A stretch of DNA of 64,000 nt from Proteromonas lacertae (GCA_002245135.1 NGBS01000293.1:248001-312000), one strand, 5' to 3'. Positions 36,197 through 49,434 are shown, counted from the stretch's first letter. The notes: generated by a model not told the origin, from the letters alone. A program made the numbers and translations.

Positions 36197-38121
36197 TTAA
36201 CCATCATATTTAGCCATATTTCTAGGTTGATCAATAGGACATTTCTTATATTTACCAACATAATAGCTAAACAATTGTAATGGAACAATAGTCAAAAGAG
36301 GAAGAAAACACTCATTAATTGAAGATGAAGGAATTGGAATAATATGATCAGAAAAAGAATCGAAATCATGATTATCATCATCTGTTATAATAATCAACTC
36401 ACCATCACGAGAATATAACTCTTCAACGGTGATTTTTAAACGATTATAATTTCGATTATTTTTTGGAGCGATTATTATACATGGAAATCGATGTTCAAAG
36501 AGAGATACAGGTCCTGATCTGATCTCACCTGTTAATATTGCTTCACTATGGATATAAGCAGTCTGTTTAATCAATAGTGCAGCATCTAATGCTATCGGGT
36601 AATTCATACCATTTGCTACTATTAATAAACTTGTAGAATAACTATATGTATATTATATACATAATATATAGATATATACATAAACATTTTAGACATCATT
36701 TCAATACACCTCTTGTTATCAATTATTGACTGTATTAGATCAGGTATTTGATTAATTTGATTAATATATTTATTATAATCTTCATCATTGATCACTTTAT
36801 TTTCTTTGCCAATTCTCAATGCAATTAAACTCAACATTAATATATTGGTGTTAAATACCTTAGTACAAGGTGTACTGTATTCTTGACCAGCATGGAGAAA
36901 TATCCCACAATCAGTTTCTTGTGAAATGGGTGTGCCAACAATATTTACGATCCCCACAGTTAAAATTCCTCTTTTTTTACATTCTCTTACACATTTCAAA
37001 CACTCTTGATTTTCACCACTTGGAGATACAACAAATAAAACATCTCTTTTGCTTTTTAAAGTGTTAATTTTATATACCATTTCACTAGCTGGTTCAACTC
37101 TGCAAGTAATCCCTGCGATTTCTTCAAATAAATATTGGCCTATCTGTGAGGCATATAATGCACCTCCACTACCAATCATCATGATTCTAGAACTTTCTAG
37201 AATTTCTGGAAGATAATCTTCAATACCTCCTAATCGAATTACTTTGTTTAATCTACAGTCTTTTGCTACTTTTAACGTTTCTGCTTGTTTACAGATCTCT
37301 TTGATCATATAATGAGGATAATTATCTAAACTCATATTGGATAATGATGATATTTTTGGTAATACACTATATATATAATAAATAATATAAATATACGTTG
37401 GACTTAAGGAAGCACCTTCAAAATCACTCAAAGATTTAATCATATAATTCTTCCTACTAATTTTCACTATTTCATTATCTCCAATTATTATATTCTCATT
37501 ACATAATGATTGGACAGTTTGATTATCTGATGCAACACAAAAACCATCATCCATAATTCCCAATATCACTGGTACACCCCTTCTAGCAATAACTAATGTA
37601 TTTGGCTCACTTTCATCAATAAAACATACGCCAAAAGTACCTACAATTCTCTGAAGACTTTGATGGACAGCATCAAATAGAGAAATGTGTTTTCCATGGG
37701 AACTTTGTCTTATATATTGAACTAAATTACATAAAACTTCAGAGTCTGTATTACTATTAAATGTAAAACCTTCCTGCAAAAGCAAATCTTTGATTTCTTT
37801 GTAATTCTCTACTACACCATTATGAACTACAGCTATTTGCTTATTCATTGATAACAATGGATGACTATTTTTATCGGATGGTTGACCATGAGTAGCCCAT
37901 CTTACATGACCAATTCCTATATTACCATCGAAAGGAATAGACTCGCAAGTGTCTTTTAAATTCTGTACATTACCTACTCTTTTTATCATACGAAGATGAT
38001 TATCTTTGTTGATTATGGCTAAACCAGCTGAATCATATCCACGATATTCCAGATGTGTAAGTCCATCTAATAAGATTTTTAATGCTTCATTAACACCAAT
38101 GTAAGCAAAAATGCCACACAT
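36197..38121 (-). CDS. Glutamine-fructose-6-phosphate aminotransferase (GFAT)
   Basis: Converts fructose-6-phosphate and glutamine to glucosamine-6-phosphate, the first step to UDP-GlcNAc. The N-terminus MCGIFAYIG exposes the catalytic Cys after Met removal. The glutaminase motifs HVRWATHG and HNGVVENY follow. The isomerase half shows GSGGALYASQIGQ, EPASEM and the C-terminal HSEAILTGEIRSGP and DQPRNMAK. Introns are 37367-37396 (30 nt, stop-free and a multiple of three, so it hides in the open frame) and 36642-36679 (38 nt). Splicing gives about 615 residues, a little shorter than typical GFATs, with a shortened linker between the halves. Confidence 0.95.
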
Positions 38122-38710
38122 ATAAACAAAATAGAAAAATAGAAATAAAGTAGGTTAACGAAAAGAAATTGAAATAGGTGTTTAAAAAAGTATTCAGTTT
38201 AAAATTTCATTCTTTGTATCATAACCTCTGAAATAGTTATCTATACTTTTTTTATATCATTTTAATAAACTCAAAGCATGTATAATCAGTTTTAATGAAG
38301 TACATAAAAATCATGTTTAATTCTAACTAAGAATTACATTATGAAAATAGTCCATTCACTCATATTATCATTACATCACTTTATCGTAGAAAACTATGGT
38401 AGGTATGTCTGATATTTGTGTATCAAGTATATCATAATACTATAAAAAACAATGGTACACATCCCTGTATTAAAAAACTCACTTTTATATTTCGACAAAA
38501 CTGTTTCATAGAGTTGTTTTTCAAAAATTTGAAATTTTTATGAAAAGCTTGGCTTGAATTGGGTGGGGCTAAGTTAGTATGTAAATACATGTTAAGTACT
38601 ACCACAGTTAGAAATTTTTAAGTGGATTTAAAATCTCTCTTTTGAAGAAAGGGATAATATTTTGATTATAAAAAAATTATTCTATTTGGATATAACCATA
38701 TTATATACTG
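38122..38710. other. Divergent intergenic region between GFAT and CYRI
   Basis: No reading frame of note. It must hold both promoters. The copy of AAGCTTGGCTTGA at 38545-38557 is the only recurrent word I could find, 154 bp before the CYRI start. Confidence 0.5.
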
Positions 38711-39740
38711 ATGGGTGCTGCATTTGGTTGTGCTTCTGAATCTCTTCAAATTGATGCCAGTAATGGGTTTCCTAGTATATTTAGAAAATTTTATATATTT
38801 ATAGCTACAATACCCCAGGATGCAGATGGCTCAAAGCTCCATACTGATTTAAATGAACTTAATAGTAAACTAGCAGCTTCAATAGAAGCTCTGAAGCATT
38901 ATGATAAAAGTTATGGCGATAAAATAAAAGAGGTATCCATTTTTATATATAATGTACCGATAAATAGGCATTAGCTTCATCTAGTGATAAACAAAAGCAG
39001 CTAGATGCGTACGATGCGATGGCTAAAAATATAGAACTACTAAATCAATACTGTCAAAACTCTAAAATAATCGTCTCACTACTTCCCAGCGGTATTTCCT
39101 ATATATCAGCTGAGGAAACTCCAGAAACAATCATATTCAAAGACATATCCGAATTACTACGTTATATAATAGAACTTGATAAAATAAAAGTATGATTTAT
39201 CATATTATTTTTTCTTAGTCTGAAACTCCTGAAATATCTACTGATTTTTTCTTTTACCGAAGATGCAAGAACAAAATATCTGATGAAAGACAACTTCCAA
39301 TAGGTGAACAAGATAGTAACAATATCTCAATGTTGATAGGACATCAGACTCCCTTAGTGAAAACATCATCTGATTCTTTAGATCAAGGTGATAACACAGC
39401 AGCAGAAGTTTTATCAAAATTAGCACACTTCAATTTAGCTTATAGTATGTTACCAGATTCAGAAAAATCAATAAAATTAAATTGTTATGAGACTATTGTG
39501 GCTGCTGTATTGATTGCTGATATGTTATTACCTGATGGAGTGTTTGCTAAGACTTCACCATTTAAAATGGAGTTAATAATAAATGAAATATTAGGTTTAG
39601 GACATGAAGGAATTGCATTATGTAAACAAATTAAATATTATTCATCTACATATAATAATTCAACGTATTTATATATAATATATTATCTATTTTATAGAAC
39701 ACCATCAAAGATATCTCAAAAACTTGATAGTATTGATTAA
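38711..39740 (+). CDS. CYRI/FAM49 protein (CYFIP-related Rac interactor)
   Basis: CYRI proteins bind active Rac and restrain the SCAR/WAVE complex, limiting actin protrusion. The four exons join across introns 38933-38967, 39190-39218 and 39665-39697. The N-terminus MGAAFGC has Gly2 for myristoylation and a nearby Cys. The helical domain matches the family in AYDAMAKNIELLNQYCQN, the Rac-binding-like stretch ELDKIKSETPEISTDFFFYR, and ETIVAAVLIADMLLPDGVFA with KTSPFKME near the C-terminus. Spliced length is about 310 residues, normal for CYRI. It implies Rac-driven actin motility or phagocytosis. Confidence 0.88.
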
Positions 39741-39929
39741 ACGTTGTTAATTTTATTATATATATATTTTTTATTTCAATAGTTGGGATTTGCTTTTGAG
39801 TATAAAACATATGAATATAGTGGTTGTTAGTTTGAAAAAAGAAGAAAAGAAAATGTTCAAAAAATAGATTCGTTTTGTTTTCGTTTTTTAAAATTTTAAG
39901 AGAATAGACAACCTTTCCGATTTATAAAT

Positions 39930-40753
39930 ATGTCTGTTGATGAAGGTGATACACCAATATTGTTGTCTCCACAAGGTATTCTTCTGCAAGTTATTATTTC
40001 TAGAAAATCCTTCCCCTTCTCGTAGAATATCCTGGTCGGCAAGTAGAATATATGGAAGAAACTCATTTACATCATCAACAAAATCTCAAGAATTATATTC
40101 TAGTTTAATTCATAAATCCTCACAGAGTATCACTATTAATATAATATTCTACTTTAGACACATTTGAATCAGCATATGATAAATTTATAGAGAAAGATTA
40201 TGATGAAGCACTAATTATTTGTAATGAAGTCTTTCAAAACAATCCGACATACATGGAAAACATAATTTTATTATCCACTATACATTTTAATTTAAAGAAT
40301 TATGAGATAGCAATCATTTATAACAATATCCTATTGCAAATTGATCCTTATTGTTGTGAAGCTTATAACAACAAAGGGTTGTGTTATAAAGAAATAAATG
40401 AATATGAAAAATCAGTAGAATGCTTTTTATCAGCAATAAAAGTAAACAAAAAGTTCATTTTATCGTATAATATTCTATTTAAATATCATTTGAATAGATT
40501 TTTAAATCTATCCCTTTTATACTATTCTCATCATCAACTTAGTCTTTGTTTAGCCACTTTAAAGACAGCACACATGTTAAATCCAAATAATTATATAATA
40601 TTATATTACTATGGAACATTATTGAAGAGATTAGATGGTAAAGAGAATATAAATGACAGTGAGAAATATTTGTTGAAATGTATTAAATATCAATCGAATT
40701 TTATACCTGCTTATAATTCTATTGTTGAAATATATATTGTATATATATATATA

Positions 40754-40811
<58 letters not shown>

Positions 40812-43318
40812 TAATTACTATTAGATAAAAAGAGATTATGATAAAGCAGTTCATTATGCCAATAAAGCATTCAAAATGGATGAAAGTAATATTTATTCAA
40901 TTAATGCATTAGGTTGGGTTAATTTTGTATTACAAAAGTATATATATATATAAATTCATTTTATTATTTTATTATATTAATTAGATATCAAGATTCTTGT
41001 ACTTTATTCAATTCTTCACTAATGCTTAAAAGTGATTCTATTACTAGTAATATTGGATATAGTTTATGTTTAATAAAAATGAGAAAATATAATGAAATAT
41101 TTAGATATATTAATAAATGTTTTTGTTGTAATGATCCTAGTTGGAAGTTACTATGTAATATTGGGAATTATTATCGAGTATATATATATATATATATTAA
41201 TATTAATAAATATGAATAGTATACTAACAATTATGTAGAATCATTAAAGTATTATCTTTTAGCATTGAAAAAGAATCCTACAAATTCATATATATACAAT
41301 AATATTGGAGTTATTTATCATTTATTACATCATTATAAGAAAGCTTATTATTGTTATATTACAGCAATATCTTTTAGTAATAGTTGCTGTAGTAGTTCAC
41401 ATTGTAATTTGGGTTGTATTTTATATGAATTTGAAAGAGAAAAAGAATCAATAGATGAGATGGAATTATCCATAAAGAATGATAAAACTGTTATTAAATC
41501 TTACTACAATTTAGCTGTCATTTATTTTAATAAAAAGAATTATTCAGAAACAATAAAATACTGTAAAATGTTATTGAAATATGATAAACAGTTTAGTGAA
41601 TGTTATTTATTATTAGGAATGTGCTATTTTTACACATTAAAGTATAACGAAGCAATAAAATGTTTTAATCAAAGTATTGAATTGTATAGCCAAATATCTC
41701 CAGAGATTTATGGATATTTGGCTTGTTGCTGTTCTTCACTTTGTATGGAGAAGGATAAAGAAAGATATAAAAAGAAATTGGATGGATATTTAAATCATTA
41801 TTTAATGATTAAAAATGATGAACATATTCCATCAACAATGACTCCATACTACTTGTTATTGTATATTCATATATATAATATATATATATATATATATAAT
41901 ATATTGAATATAGATTGAATTATAATCCTGAAATAATACTTAGACTATCTCAACATATTTTCAAATATAAATTTCCATCATTATCAATACAAATTAAACC
42001 AGTTTTTACTAATTATTTCCTTCGTTCAAAACAGTTAAATATTGGATTTATATCATCATGGAATGGATGTAGACAAGCTAGAGTGGCAATGTTACAAATA
42101 TGTAAATATATATCACATAAAAAAGTATATTTATTTATTATCTTATTTATGTTTTTTTTAATAGTATAATGTAATATGTTTTAATCTCTATAATAATCCT
42201 CATTCTACACATCAAAATTTCCAGAGAATAGTTAGAAAAATATCAAACAGGTTTGTTGATTTAGATGGAAAATCAATGTATATTATATATATATATATAT
42301 ATTACTAGTAAAGAGATACAACATGAAATAAATGAAAATAAAATCCATATATTAATATATTTAGATGGTTATTACAACTCAGCAATGATTAAAATGTTAA
42401 AATATCGATATGCTCCACTTCAAATTAGTTATATGTATCCTTCAACTTTGGGTAATAATAATTTTGATTATATTCTTACAGATCCTTTATTAACACCACC
42501 AGAAACAGTATATATATCCTATTGATTTTTCTTATTATATTCATTTTATATATAGCAACAATATTTTACAGAGAAATTTCTTCCATTAAAGAATTGTTTT
42601 ATTCGATTGAATAGAAATGACAGTGATATAGTTGTAACAGATATAAACAATGAAAATCCATTCAATATTCCTGAGAATAAGATAATTATAGGATGTTTTA
42701 ATAAAATGATCAAATATAGTTATGAAATGAGACAAACTTGGTATAAAATATTGAGCAAAACAGTTGATTCAGTTTTAATATTAATAAAAAACAATGAGAA
42801 TGAAACAAATGCAATATATGAAGAATCAAATGAATATAAAATAGATAAAAGTAGAATTATGTTTGTAGATATAAAATCAAGGAAAGATTTTCTTATTCTT
42901 TTAAATCGTTGTGATTTATGTTTTGATAGTGATTTAGTCAACGGATTTAATACAAGTATTGATTGTATTTTGAATGGAATTCCATTTGTATTTATTTTTA
43001 TTGTTTATTTATATTATGAAAATAGCTAAGTTTAGAAGGAAATATATATCATAAGAGATTTGGAGTGAGTTTATTAAATTATTCAAATCTAGGAGAATGT
43101 ATAGCTAAAGATTATGAAGATTTTGAAAAGAAAGCACTTTTTATTGTATATTATAATTATGATTATATTTGTATTAGATAAATACAAGAAGATATACGGA
43201 ATTTGAAGAAAGATTAATCACTATGTACAATGATATTTTTGATGTTGAGAGTTATGTAAATGAGTTAGAATCATCATTAGATACTGCATGGGATAGCTAT
43301 ATGAAAAGTTTAAAATAG
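39930..43318 (+). CDS. GT41 family protein: TPR array plus O-GlcNAc transferase-like catalytic region
   Basis: About a dozen exons with introns of 28-86 nt. ATG at 39930 (MSVDEGDTPILLSPQ). Tetratricopeptide repeats fill about 40160-41800 (YNNKGLCYKEINEYEKSVEC; YNNIGVIYHLLHHYKKAYYC). The catalytic region begins near 42040 with NIGFISSWNG. It continues with HILIYLDGYYNS, APLQISYMYPSTLGNNNFDY, TDPLLTPPE and IIGCFNKMIKYS, whose Lys aligns with the essential Lys of human OGT. CDLCFDSDLVNGFNTSIDC follows. The NGHTTG motif that binds UDP reads NGFNTS here, and the HVRR region reads RKDF, so donor binding is altered. The protein is shorter than animal OGT and lacks its intervening domain. It could modify proteins with GlcNAc, use another sugar, or be non-catalytic. 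Confidence 0.85.
40739..40824 (+). repeat. TTA microsatellite inside an intron
   Basis: An 86-nt intron of the GT41 gene contains a long uninterrupted run of TTA (about 40755-40811). The intron is more than twice the usual size here because of it. Without splicing the frame would read a poly-Tyr run. Confidence 0.8.
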
Positions 43319-43444
43319 ATTGTTGATTTGTTTTGATGTGTTTTTTTGTTAATTGAATAAAGAGTCGTTTTGAGATTCATTTTGATTTGAAAATTTGCTT
43401 TTTTCTCTTTATTTATTTGTTTTGTAAACTGAATAATTGCATAT

Positions 43445-43950
43445 ATGGAGGATGGAGATTCTGAATTTATCCAATCTTTGTTTTGTAGGAGAGAATTAAG
43501 CGAAATTGATCCAAATTTTGACAACTCACATGAAAATCATCTTATATTTGATAGTTTGTACGATGAGAAACTAATAGGAAAGGTAAGAATGTTAATTAAT
43601 GATGAAAATACAGAGTTATACAGTATGTGGAAGATAGGAAGTTCATTATGTGGACATCCAAAAGTAGTACATGGTGGTTTGATCAATACACTCTTTATTG
43701 AATCTGCACTTACTTTATTTAGGTCTTACAATGGATATTATGATAATAATCTTAGTAATTGTAGAGTACTTTATTTAGCCCCAACATTACCAAACCAAAC
43801 TGTTGTTATAAATGTTAAATTAAAGAAAATAGAAAATGATCAATTCTATTATTATTGTCAAATGCATACTGACACTGTATATACAAACTATATATTGTTA
43901 TTGAATAGAATAAATTGCTATGTGAAGCTCATTGTTATTTAAATAAGTAA
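43445..43950 (+). CDS. Hotdog-fold acyl-CoA thioesterase (PaaI/THEM4-like)
   Basis: ATG at 43445. The 4HBT signature is clear: GHPKVVHGGLINTLFIESAL, with the HGG motif at the start of the long hotdog helix. Strands follow (CRVLYLAPTLPNQTVVINVK). An intron at 43877-43908 (32 nt) must be removed. It gives the family-like end TDTNKLLCEAHCYLNK with the stop at 43948-43950, not the read-through frame that stops at 43942. The first 60 residues are not part of the fold. The predicted reaction is hydrolysis of an acyl-CoA; the substrate is unknown. Total about 157 residues. Confidence 0.82.
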
Positions 43951-44077
43951 ATTTTATGTTTTATGATTAATTTGTATAAAACTATCACAAAAAAATAACA
44001 CAACTTTTAAAAAAACTAATGTATAAATTAAAGGGTAATATATAATACGTAGTTAATAATATATACTCATAATGATC

Positions 44078-45080
44078 TTATAGATTTTCAATTTCCATAT
44101 CACTATCATTATCACTTATATCTTCACCAACTTCTGACGATTCAGTGATGGATTTCCCAAATCCGCCAACATTATGCTTCATTGAATGGTTCAATGGTTT
44201 TAATTTCTGTTTAATTGGTGTTAATTTTACATGTCTAAACAATACTTTATCTGTAGCAGTTATTGCTGGATTATTATTATTATTATTATTATTATTTGAA
44301 ATTATAGGTGAAACAATTCTATCATTGTTATTATTATAAGGATTTCTCAGTGGTGTTAATGGAGTGAGTGATGTTCTTTTAGCTTGTGATAATGTCGATG
44401 ATGATATCTCCTGAATGGATATTGGAGATGGCTTATACTTTGTAACTGAATTAGGAGGTAAAATCGGTGGCGTAGTTGGTGTTGACTTTAATAATGCATT
44501 TGAATTGTTATTATTATTTGGTATACAACTTGGTCGTTCTATTTGTCCTAATGATACTCTCTTTGGTGTTCGCATCATGAATGAAGCGTTTAATTCTGTC
44601 AACGAATCTTTCTGAAGTGTTTTAGTTATTGGAGTTACAATAATTGTATGTTTTTTATGACGAGTTGGTAATGTAACTAATAAATTACAGAGATTTGTGA
44701 GATGATTGAGTAATGTGAGGTTTGGAATTTCAAGAGTATGTCTTAAGTGCTTTTGATTCTCACGAAAGTAAGATAAAAAGTATTTAATTATCCTAGTTCG
44801 AAGAGGATTGGCGATTTTTGGACATATTCTGACCATTAACTGTTGGATTACCTCGAATACACTGGAATTTTGCCACATATATTCAGTCAAATCCTCTTCA
44901 CTCATTGAATCAACTGAATCACCAAAATCGGTTAATATACGAAATAAATTGTTTATTTCTTCAGATCTTTTTATTTTGATATTCTCATCGATTTCTTTTT
45001 GGTGTTCTTGGGTTTCTTTATCACTCTTACTTGAATTGTTGCTAACAAATATAAAAAGCAATATAATACGTTGTACTCAT
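44078..45080 (-). CDS. Unrecognised protein with helical N-domain and SP/TP-rich tail
   Basis: ATG at 45080 begins a tiny exon (ATG AGT ACA AC), followed by a 28-nt intron (45042-45069). Residues 30-165 look like an all-helical domain (DFGDSVDSMSEEDLTEYMWQ; SLTELNASF marks its end). The rest is disordered and rich in Ser/Thr-Pro sites, several with basic residues following (SLTPLTPLRNP, VKLTPIKQK, MRTPKR). These are proline-directed kinase sites of CDK type. A poly-Asn run lies near 44270. It may be a cell-cycle-regulated protein, but no family is recognised. Confidence 0.65.
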
Positions 45081-45159
45081 CAATTCACAAAGAATAAGCA
45101 AATTTCAGGTCAAAATACAATGCCAAACAAAAGACTGTTGTGAAAATGAAAAAGCTTTC

Positions 45160-45174
45160 AAGCTTATGGCTTGA
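45160..45174 (+). promoter_or_regulatory. Shared upstream motif, AAGCTTATGGCTTGA
   Basis: A variant of AAGCTTGGCTTGA with two extra bases, 80-94 bp upstream of the minus-strand gene starting at 45080, in inverted orientation relative to it. Confidence 0.3.
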
Positions 45175-45312
45175 TTGAATGAAAAACTGATTTTTTATTT
45201 TCTTTTATTCCAAACACAAAAAATACGATAAATACGATAAATATTAACCCATGTTCTTCTTTTTCTCAGAAAATTGCTCCAAATTATGTTTCTATCATTA
45301 TAATCGAAATAA

Positions 45313-47585
45313 CTATACAAGATTCTCTATTCGACCTTTATAATCATTAATATGATGTAAGAATATTGCTGATTTATCTTCTACATCTATTAATAACCCC
45401 TTCTTTACTAATCCTCCACTTCCAAAATGATGTTTTATCTTATACTCACTTACATCAAACACTACTTCTGGATTATTCTTCTTTAACTCTTCTACTTCTA
45501 TTTGTAAACACTAATATAATATAAAGACAAAAGATACTTTGTGTTTTTCATCTATTTCTATCATATCTTCTTTATATTTCTCTGTTAGTTGTTTATTCAA
45601 TGATATTGTCCTATTAACTAACAAATAATAATAATATTTATAATAATATACATTCATCGTTTTCATTCTGTAATCTTTCTACTTCATATCTTAAATCTAA
45701 ATTCTTCTCTCTTGCTTCTTCTAATTCTTTTCTATTCGGTTTGTTCTTTTCCACATATTTATTTTCTTGCTCATTTAATAATTCCTCGGCATTTTCTACT
45801 TTTTTTGAATTTTCACTACAAATGTTTAATTGAGTTTCATATTTTGTTATTTTCAATTTTTGATCAATTGCTTCTATCTCTTTATGTAATAGATTATATC
45901 TTTCTCTGTAGATTTTCAGTATATATTCATTAGAAATCTATAAATATAAGCAAACACATTGATAAATATACAGCTTGATAATGATCTGTTAATTCAACTA
46001 TTCTATTTGATAATCTCACTAATTCGCATTTGTTTATATCTACATTTTCACTAATATTATATTAATATAATATGACTATAATTATACTCTTTTTCAATAT
46101 CAATTTCTTTCTCAATTTCAATATCTCTTTCCTTTATTTCTTTATGATAATCTTTATCAAAGTTATCTAAATAAGTAGAGCAATTTCTTGTTTCATTTAA
46201 TATGTAATTCTCAGGAAGTTTATTGAATTCTAATAAATGAATCTTTTCTCTAAACATACAATAAATAAAATGTTTAAATAATACAGTGATTCTATTATTG
46301 ATTGATTATAATATTGAATATAATAATGAAACATTGAGCTTGACAAAATTGGATAAGACTATATAGAATAATAATAAATATAAATTACATTTATTCTTTT
46401 TACAAATGAAGATATGGTTAATAACTTTATACATAAATCTATATTCTTTGTACTTATAAAAGTAATAAATGAATTAAAACAATTTCCTAATAAACTATCA
46501 CTAATTAAAGATGTGAAAATTGAATAATCTGGAAATGGAATATAATTATTATTATCTTTGTCATTATCATAATTATATATATCTTTTTGTATATTCTTAC
46601 AAAATCCAATGTAATTTCTTTTTTTGATGATTTCTTCTTCATCCATTTCAACAAGTTCAAGTCTTGGATTTGTCATGTTATTATTATATTGTATTAAATC
46701 AAGATCTATAATTGATAATTAATAATAATAAATAGATATATAATATACTTTCCATTATTATTATTTTATAACATGATTTTAGTTTATACTTCTTATTCTT
46801 TAATGTTTGTTCAAATACAATTATTCCATTTTCTCTCTTATTTTCATCTATATTTTTCTTTACTATTTCTAAATGCTTTGTAAAATCAAATGAATCGTGG
46901 ATTCTTATATCTTTTATTCCTTCTATTATATAATTATACTCTTTGGTTTGAATGACTTTTAAATTATCATTTTCTGTTTCATATAAATCTAATACACTAT
47001 CATTATATAACAAATAATATTTTGTATAAAGATGATAATTAGATTTGTCTGGACATTTATTGAAATATAAATCACTCCACTATAAAATATTATAAAATAT
47101 TTTATATACTATATGTAGTATTGACATTGTTGGATTTTCTGGATTAAATATTAATTCAATTGGATTTAATGATGTATCAGAAAAAACATATTGACAAACT
47201 ATTAACATATATCTATATGATATATGCATACCATTGAAACTATTAACAAAATTATCGATGTTTTGTCTTACTTGCTAAAAATAATAAAATAATTTAAAAT
47301 ACTACATACATTAGTTTATTTCTTTGAATGATGGATAATATTCAATAGTAGAAAAGGGGAGATGACAACTTTCTCTCTTTGAATCATCTTTATATACCAC
47401 TTTTATTATATTTTCATTTCTTGCAATAATTCTTTCTTCAGATTCATCTGTTATTATAGAATAAAACAAGAAAATATACCATTCTCATACTTCAACAGTA
47501 TTAAATCCTATTTTCATAAATATTACATGTATACATTAGTATGAAAAGGTATAGGATCATAAATATGTTCATCATATAAAGCCAT
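45313..47585 (-). CDS. Degenerate kinesin-like protein without a recognisable P-loop
   Basis: Many short exons; ATG at 47585 (MALYDEHIYDPIPFHTN) and TAG at 45313-45315. The best signature is near 46360-46660. LELVEMDEEE sits where kinesins have the switch II DLAGSE. KKRNYIGFCKNIQKDIY matches the INKSLTALGNVI helix. IPFPDYSIFTSLISDSLLGN matches the VPYRDSKLTRLLQDSLGGN signature. SSFVKRIN falls where the motor ends. No GQTGSGKT-like Walker A was found upstream, and the switch residues are changed. The motor is therefore probably inactive in ATP hydrolysis. A coiled coil follows (KKVENAEELLNEQENKYVEK), then a short C-terminal domain. Some exon joints are not resolved. Confidence 0.5.
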
Positions 47586-47605
47586 AAAAACGATTTTTAA
47601 TTTAT

Positions 47606-47622
47606 GGTTAGTCAAAATTTTC
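47606..47622 (+). promoter_or_regulatory. Shared upstream element in a 61-bp bidirectional spacer
   Basis: The bases begin GGTTAGTCAAAATTTTC. It is the fourth copy of the GGTTwnTCAAAATTTT word. It sits between two divergent genes, about 20 bp from the minus start (47585) and 25 bp from the plus start (47647), and may serve both. Confidence 0.4.
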
Positions 47623-47646
47623 AAACCACAACATTTTTCAAAAAAA

Positions 47647-49434
47647 ATGAATAAACGAAAGCAATGGCAATCTATTGGTTTTAACAATTTATTGCAGAAA
47701 GTGATGAGTTTGGATAATATTTCAGAAGAAAATATAAATAGATATGTAAGATTAGTGTTATTTCTCTTTAGAAGAGCATATTGGATAGATTAAAAGGTTT
47801 AAAAGCATCAATTATACCATATGAATGGAAATATATAGAAATCCCCAAAACAATAATTCTGTTTATGAATAAATACAAAGCTTTAGATGATATTGAATGT
47901 GTTAAAATCGTTAATGAACGAGAATGATCGTCTAGAAATGATGAAAAGTATAGCCAAAACAATGTTAGTCCTTCACACTGAAAATATAATTCATGGTAAT
48001 TTAAAACTCTCAAATCTATTAATAGATGAAGAAAATGATATTTTTATATCTGATATTAGTCAATACTTAATATATCCTGCAATTGAATGTGAAAAATACA
48101 AATGTAATAAAGAAATTCACAACTATTTAAGTCCAAACTTACTGAAAGGCAAATCAGTAGAAAAATATGATGATATTTGGTCATTCTGTTGCATATTATA
48201 TAGACTAGTAAAAATCAATGAAGATGCATTTGAAGGAGAATCAATAAGTGAATTGATTAATAATATAATAAATATCAATTATCCTCCAGTTGTTATTCAC
48301 AATTCCATTTGAAATTAGAAATATATTATTTAAATGTTTTAACAAAAAGAATAAAAAAACAGTGAAATTTTAATTGGATATATAATGAGTTAATAAAAAT
48401 TGAAAATAAACATGAGTTATACACAGGTGAAAAATGTGATTTAAATGTCGAAGATCTACTTACAAATATTGGAAGAAGATGGTAATGAATTGAATAAGAA
48501 ATACATTTTAGATACAATCAATGAAAGTGAAGGTATAATAATAATTAATAATGTGTATAGAATATCGAGATATCTTCTTATTTGAAAATATAAACAAATA
48601 CATAAACAATGAGATATATTTGAGATTAGCAATTGATGCAGTGTTATTTAATCCTAAAAAATACAGAGGTACAGTTGCTAGAAGCAGTACAAAAGAGTGC
48701 AAAAAATAAAAAGATAATTAAATATATGGTTGATTCTATAAAAGATGAAAAAAATATACTAGAATATACAGGTAAAGATTATGAAAATATAAACATAAAT
48801 TTCAATTATCTTCTATCCCTTTATAATCTAAAAACATTAAAAATTACTAGTATATATATTTCATTTTTTCATATATAGATTATACTTTTAGTGAAGAAAA
48901 AACTCTTGAATTCCAACCATTAATTGAATCTTTACATTTTTTAAAACATTTATCATTATCAAGTATATATATATATATAATATTGTAATAATAATAGATA
49001 ATAAATTGACAGATATATTTATAACGTTATGTTTCTCCAGAATATCCACAGAAATGAAATATCTGAATGTGTTGGATATATCGAATAATCGAATAAGTAA
49101 AACAGGATTAAGAATATTCAAAAGTAAAATGAAATATTTTCCTTCTTTAAAAACCCTTAATCTATCAAGTATTTATAATTTAAATATTATTATTTGAATA
49201 GATAATCCAATTTTGGATAGTGGATTTGAAGAGTTGAGTGAATGTTTTAGTGATTTGAAGATGTTAAATTGTTTGTATATATCAAAATGTATAATTAAAA
49301 GAATAAATGAAAGTATTAGTATATTAAATGATTTAAAAGAATTGCATTTAGAGAATAATTTACTATCAAATGAGTGTAAAGAAGAAGTTAAACATTTTTT
49401 ATCAAATATGAAAGAATTAAAACTATTTTTGTAA
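47647..49434 (+). CDS. Pseudokinase-LRR protein (frameshifts)
   Basis: ATG at 47647, first intron 47746-47771 (26 nt). Kinase-like signatures: IIHGNLKLSNLLID for HRDLKxxN (Asp to Asn), IFISDIS for DFG (Asp kept), YLSPNLLKG and DIWSFCCILYRLVK. The frame changes near 47880-47930, within the hinge region, and again near 48310 before PFEIRNILFKCF. After a helical linker come LRR exons (YLNVLDISNNRISKTGLRIF; MLNCLYISKCIIKRIN; LKELHLENNLLSNECK) to the stop at 49434. As in the gene at 27065, each repeat is its own exon. It could be intact with sequencing errors, or a decaying copy. Confidence 0.6.

Noticed and set aside
43877-43942. C-terminus of the thioesterase as read without splicing
   Set aside because: It reads through a GTATAT...AATAG intron; the spliced end matches the hotdog family better.
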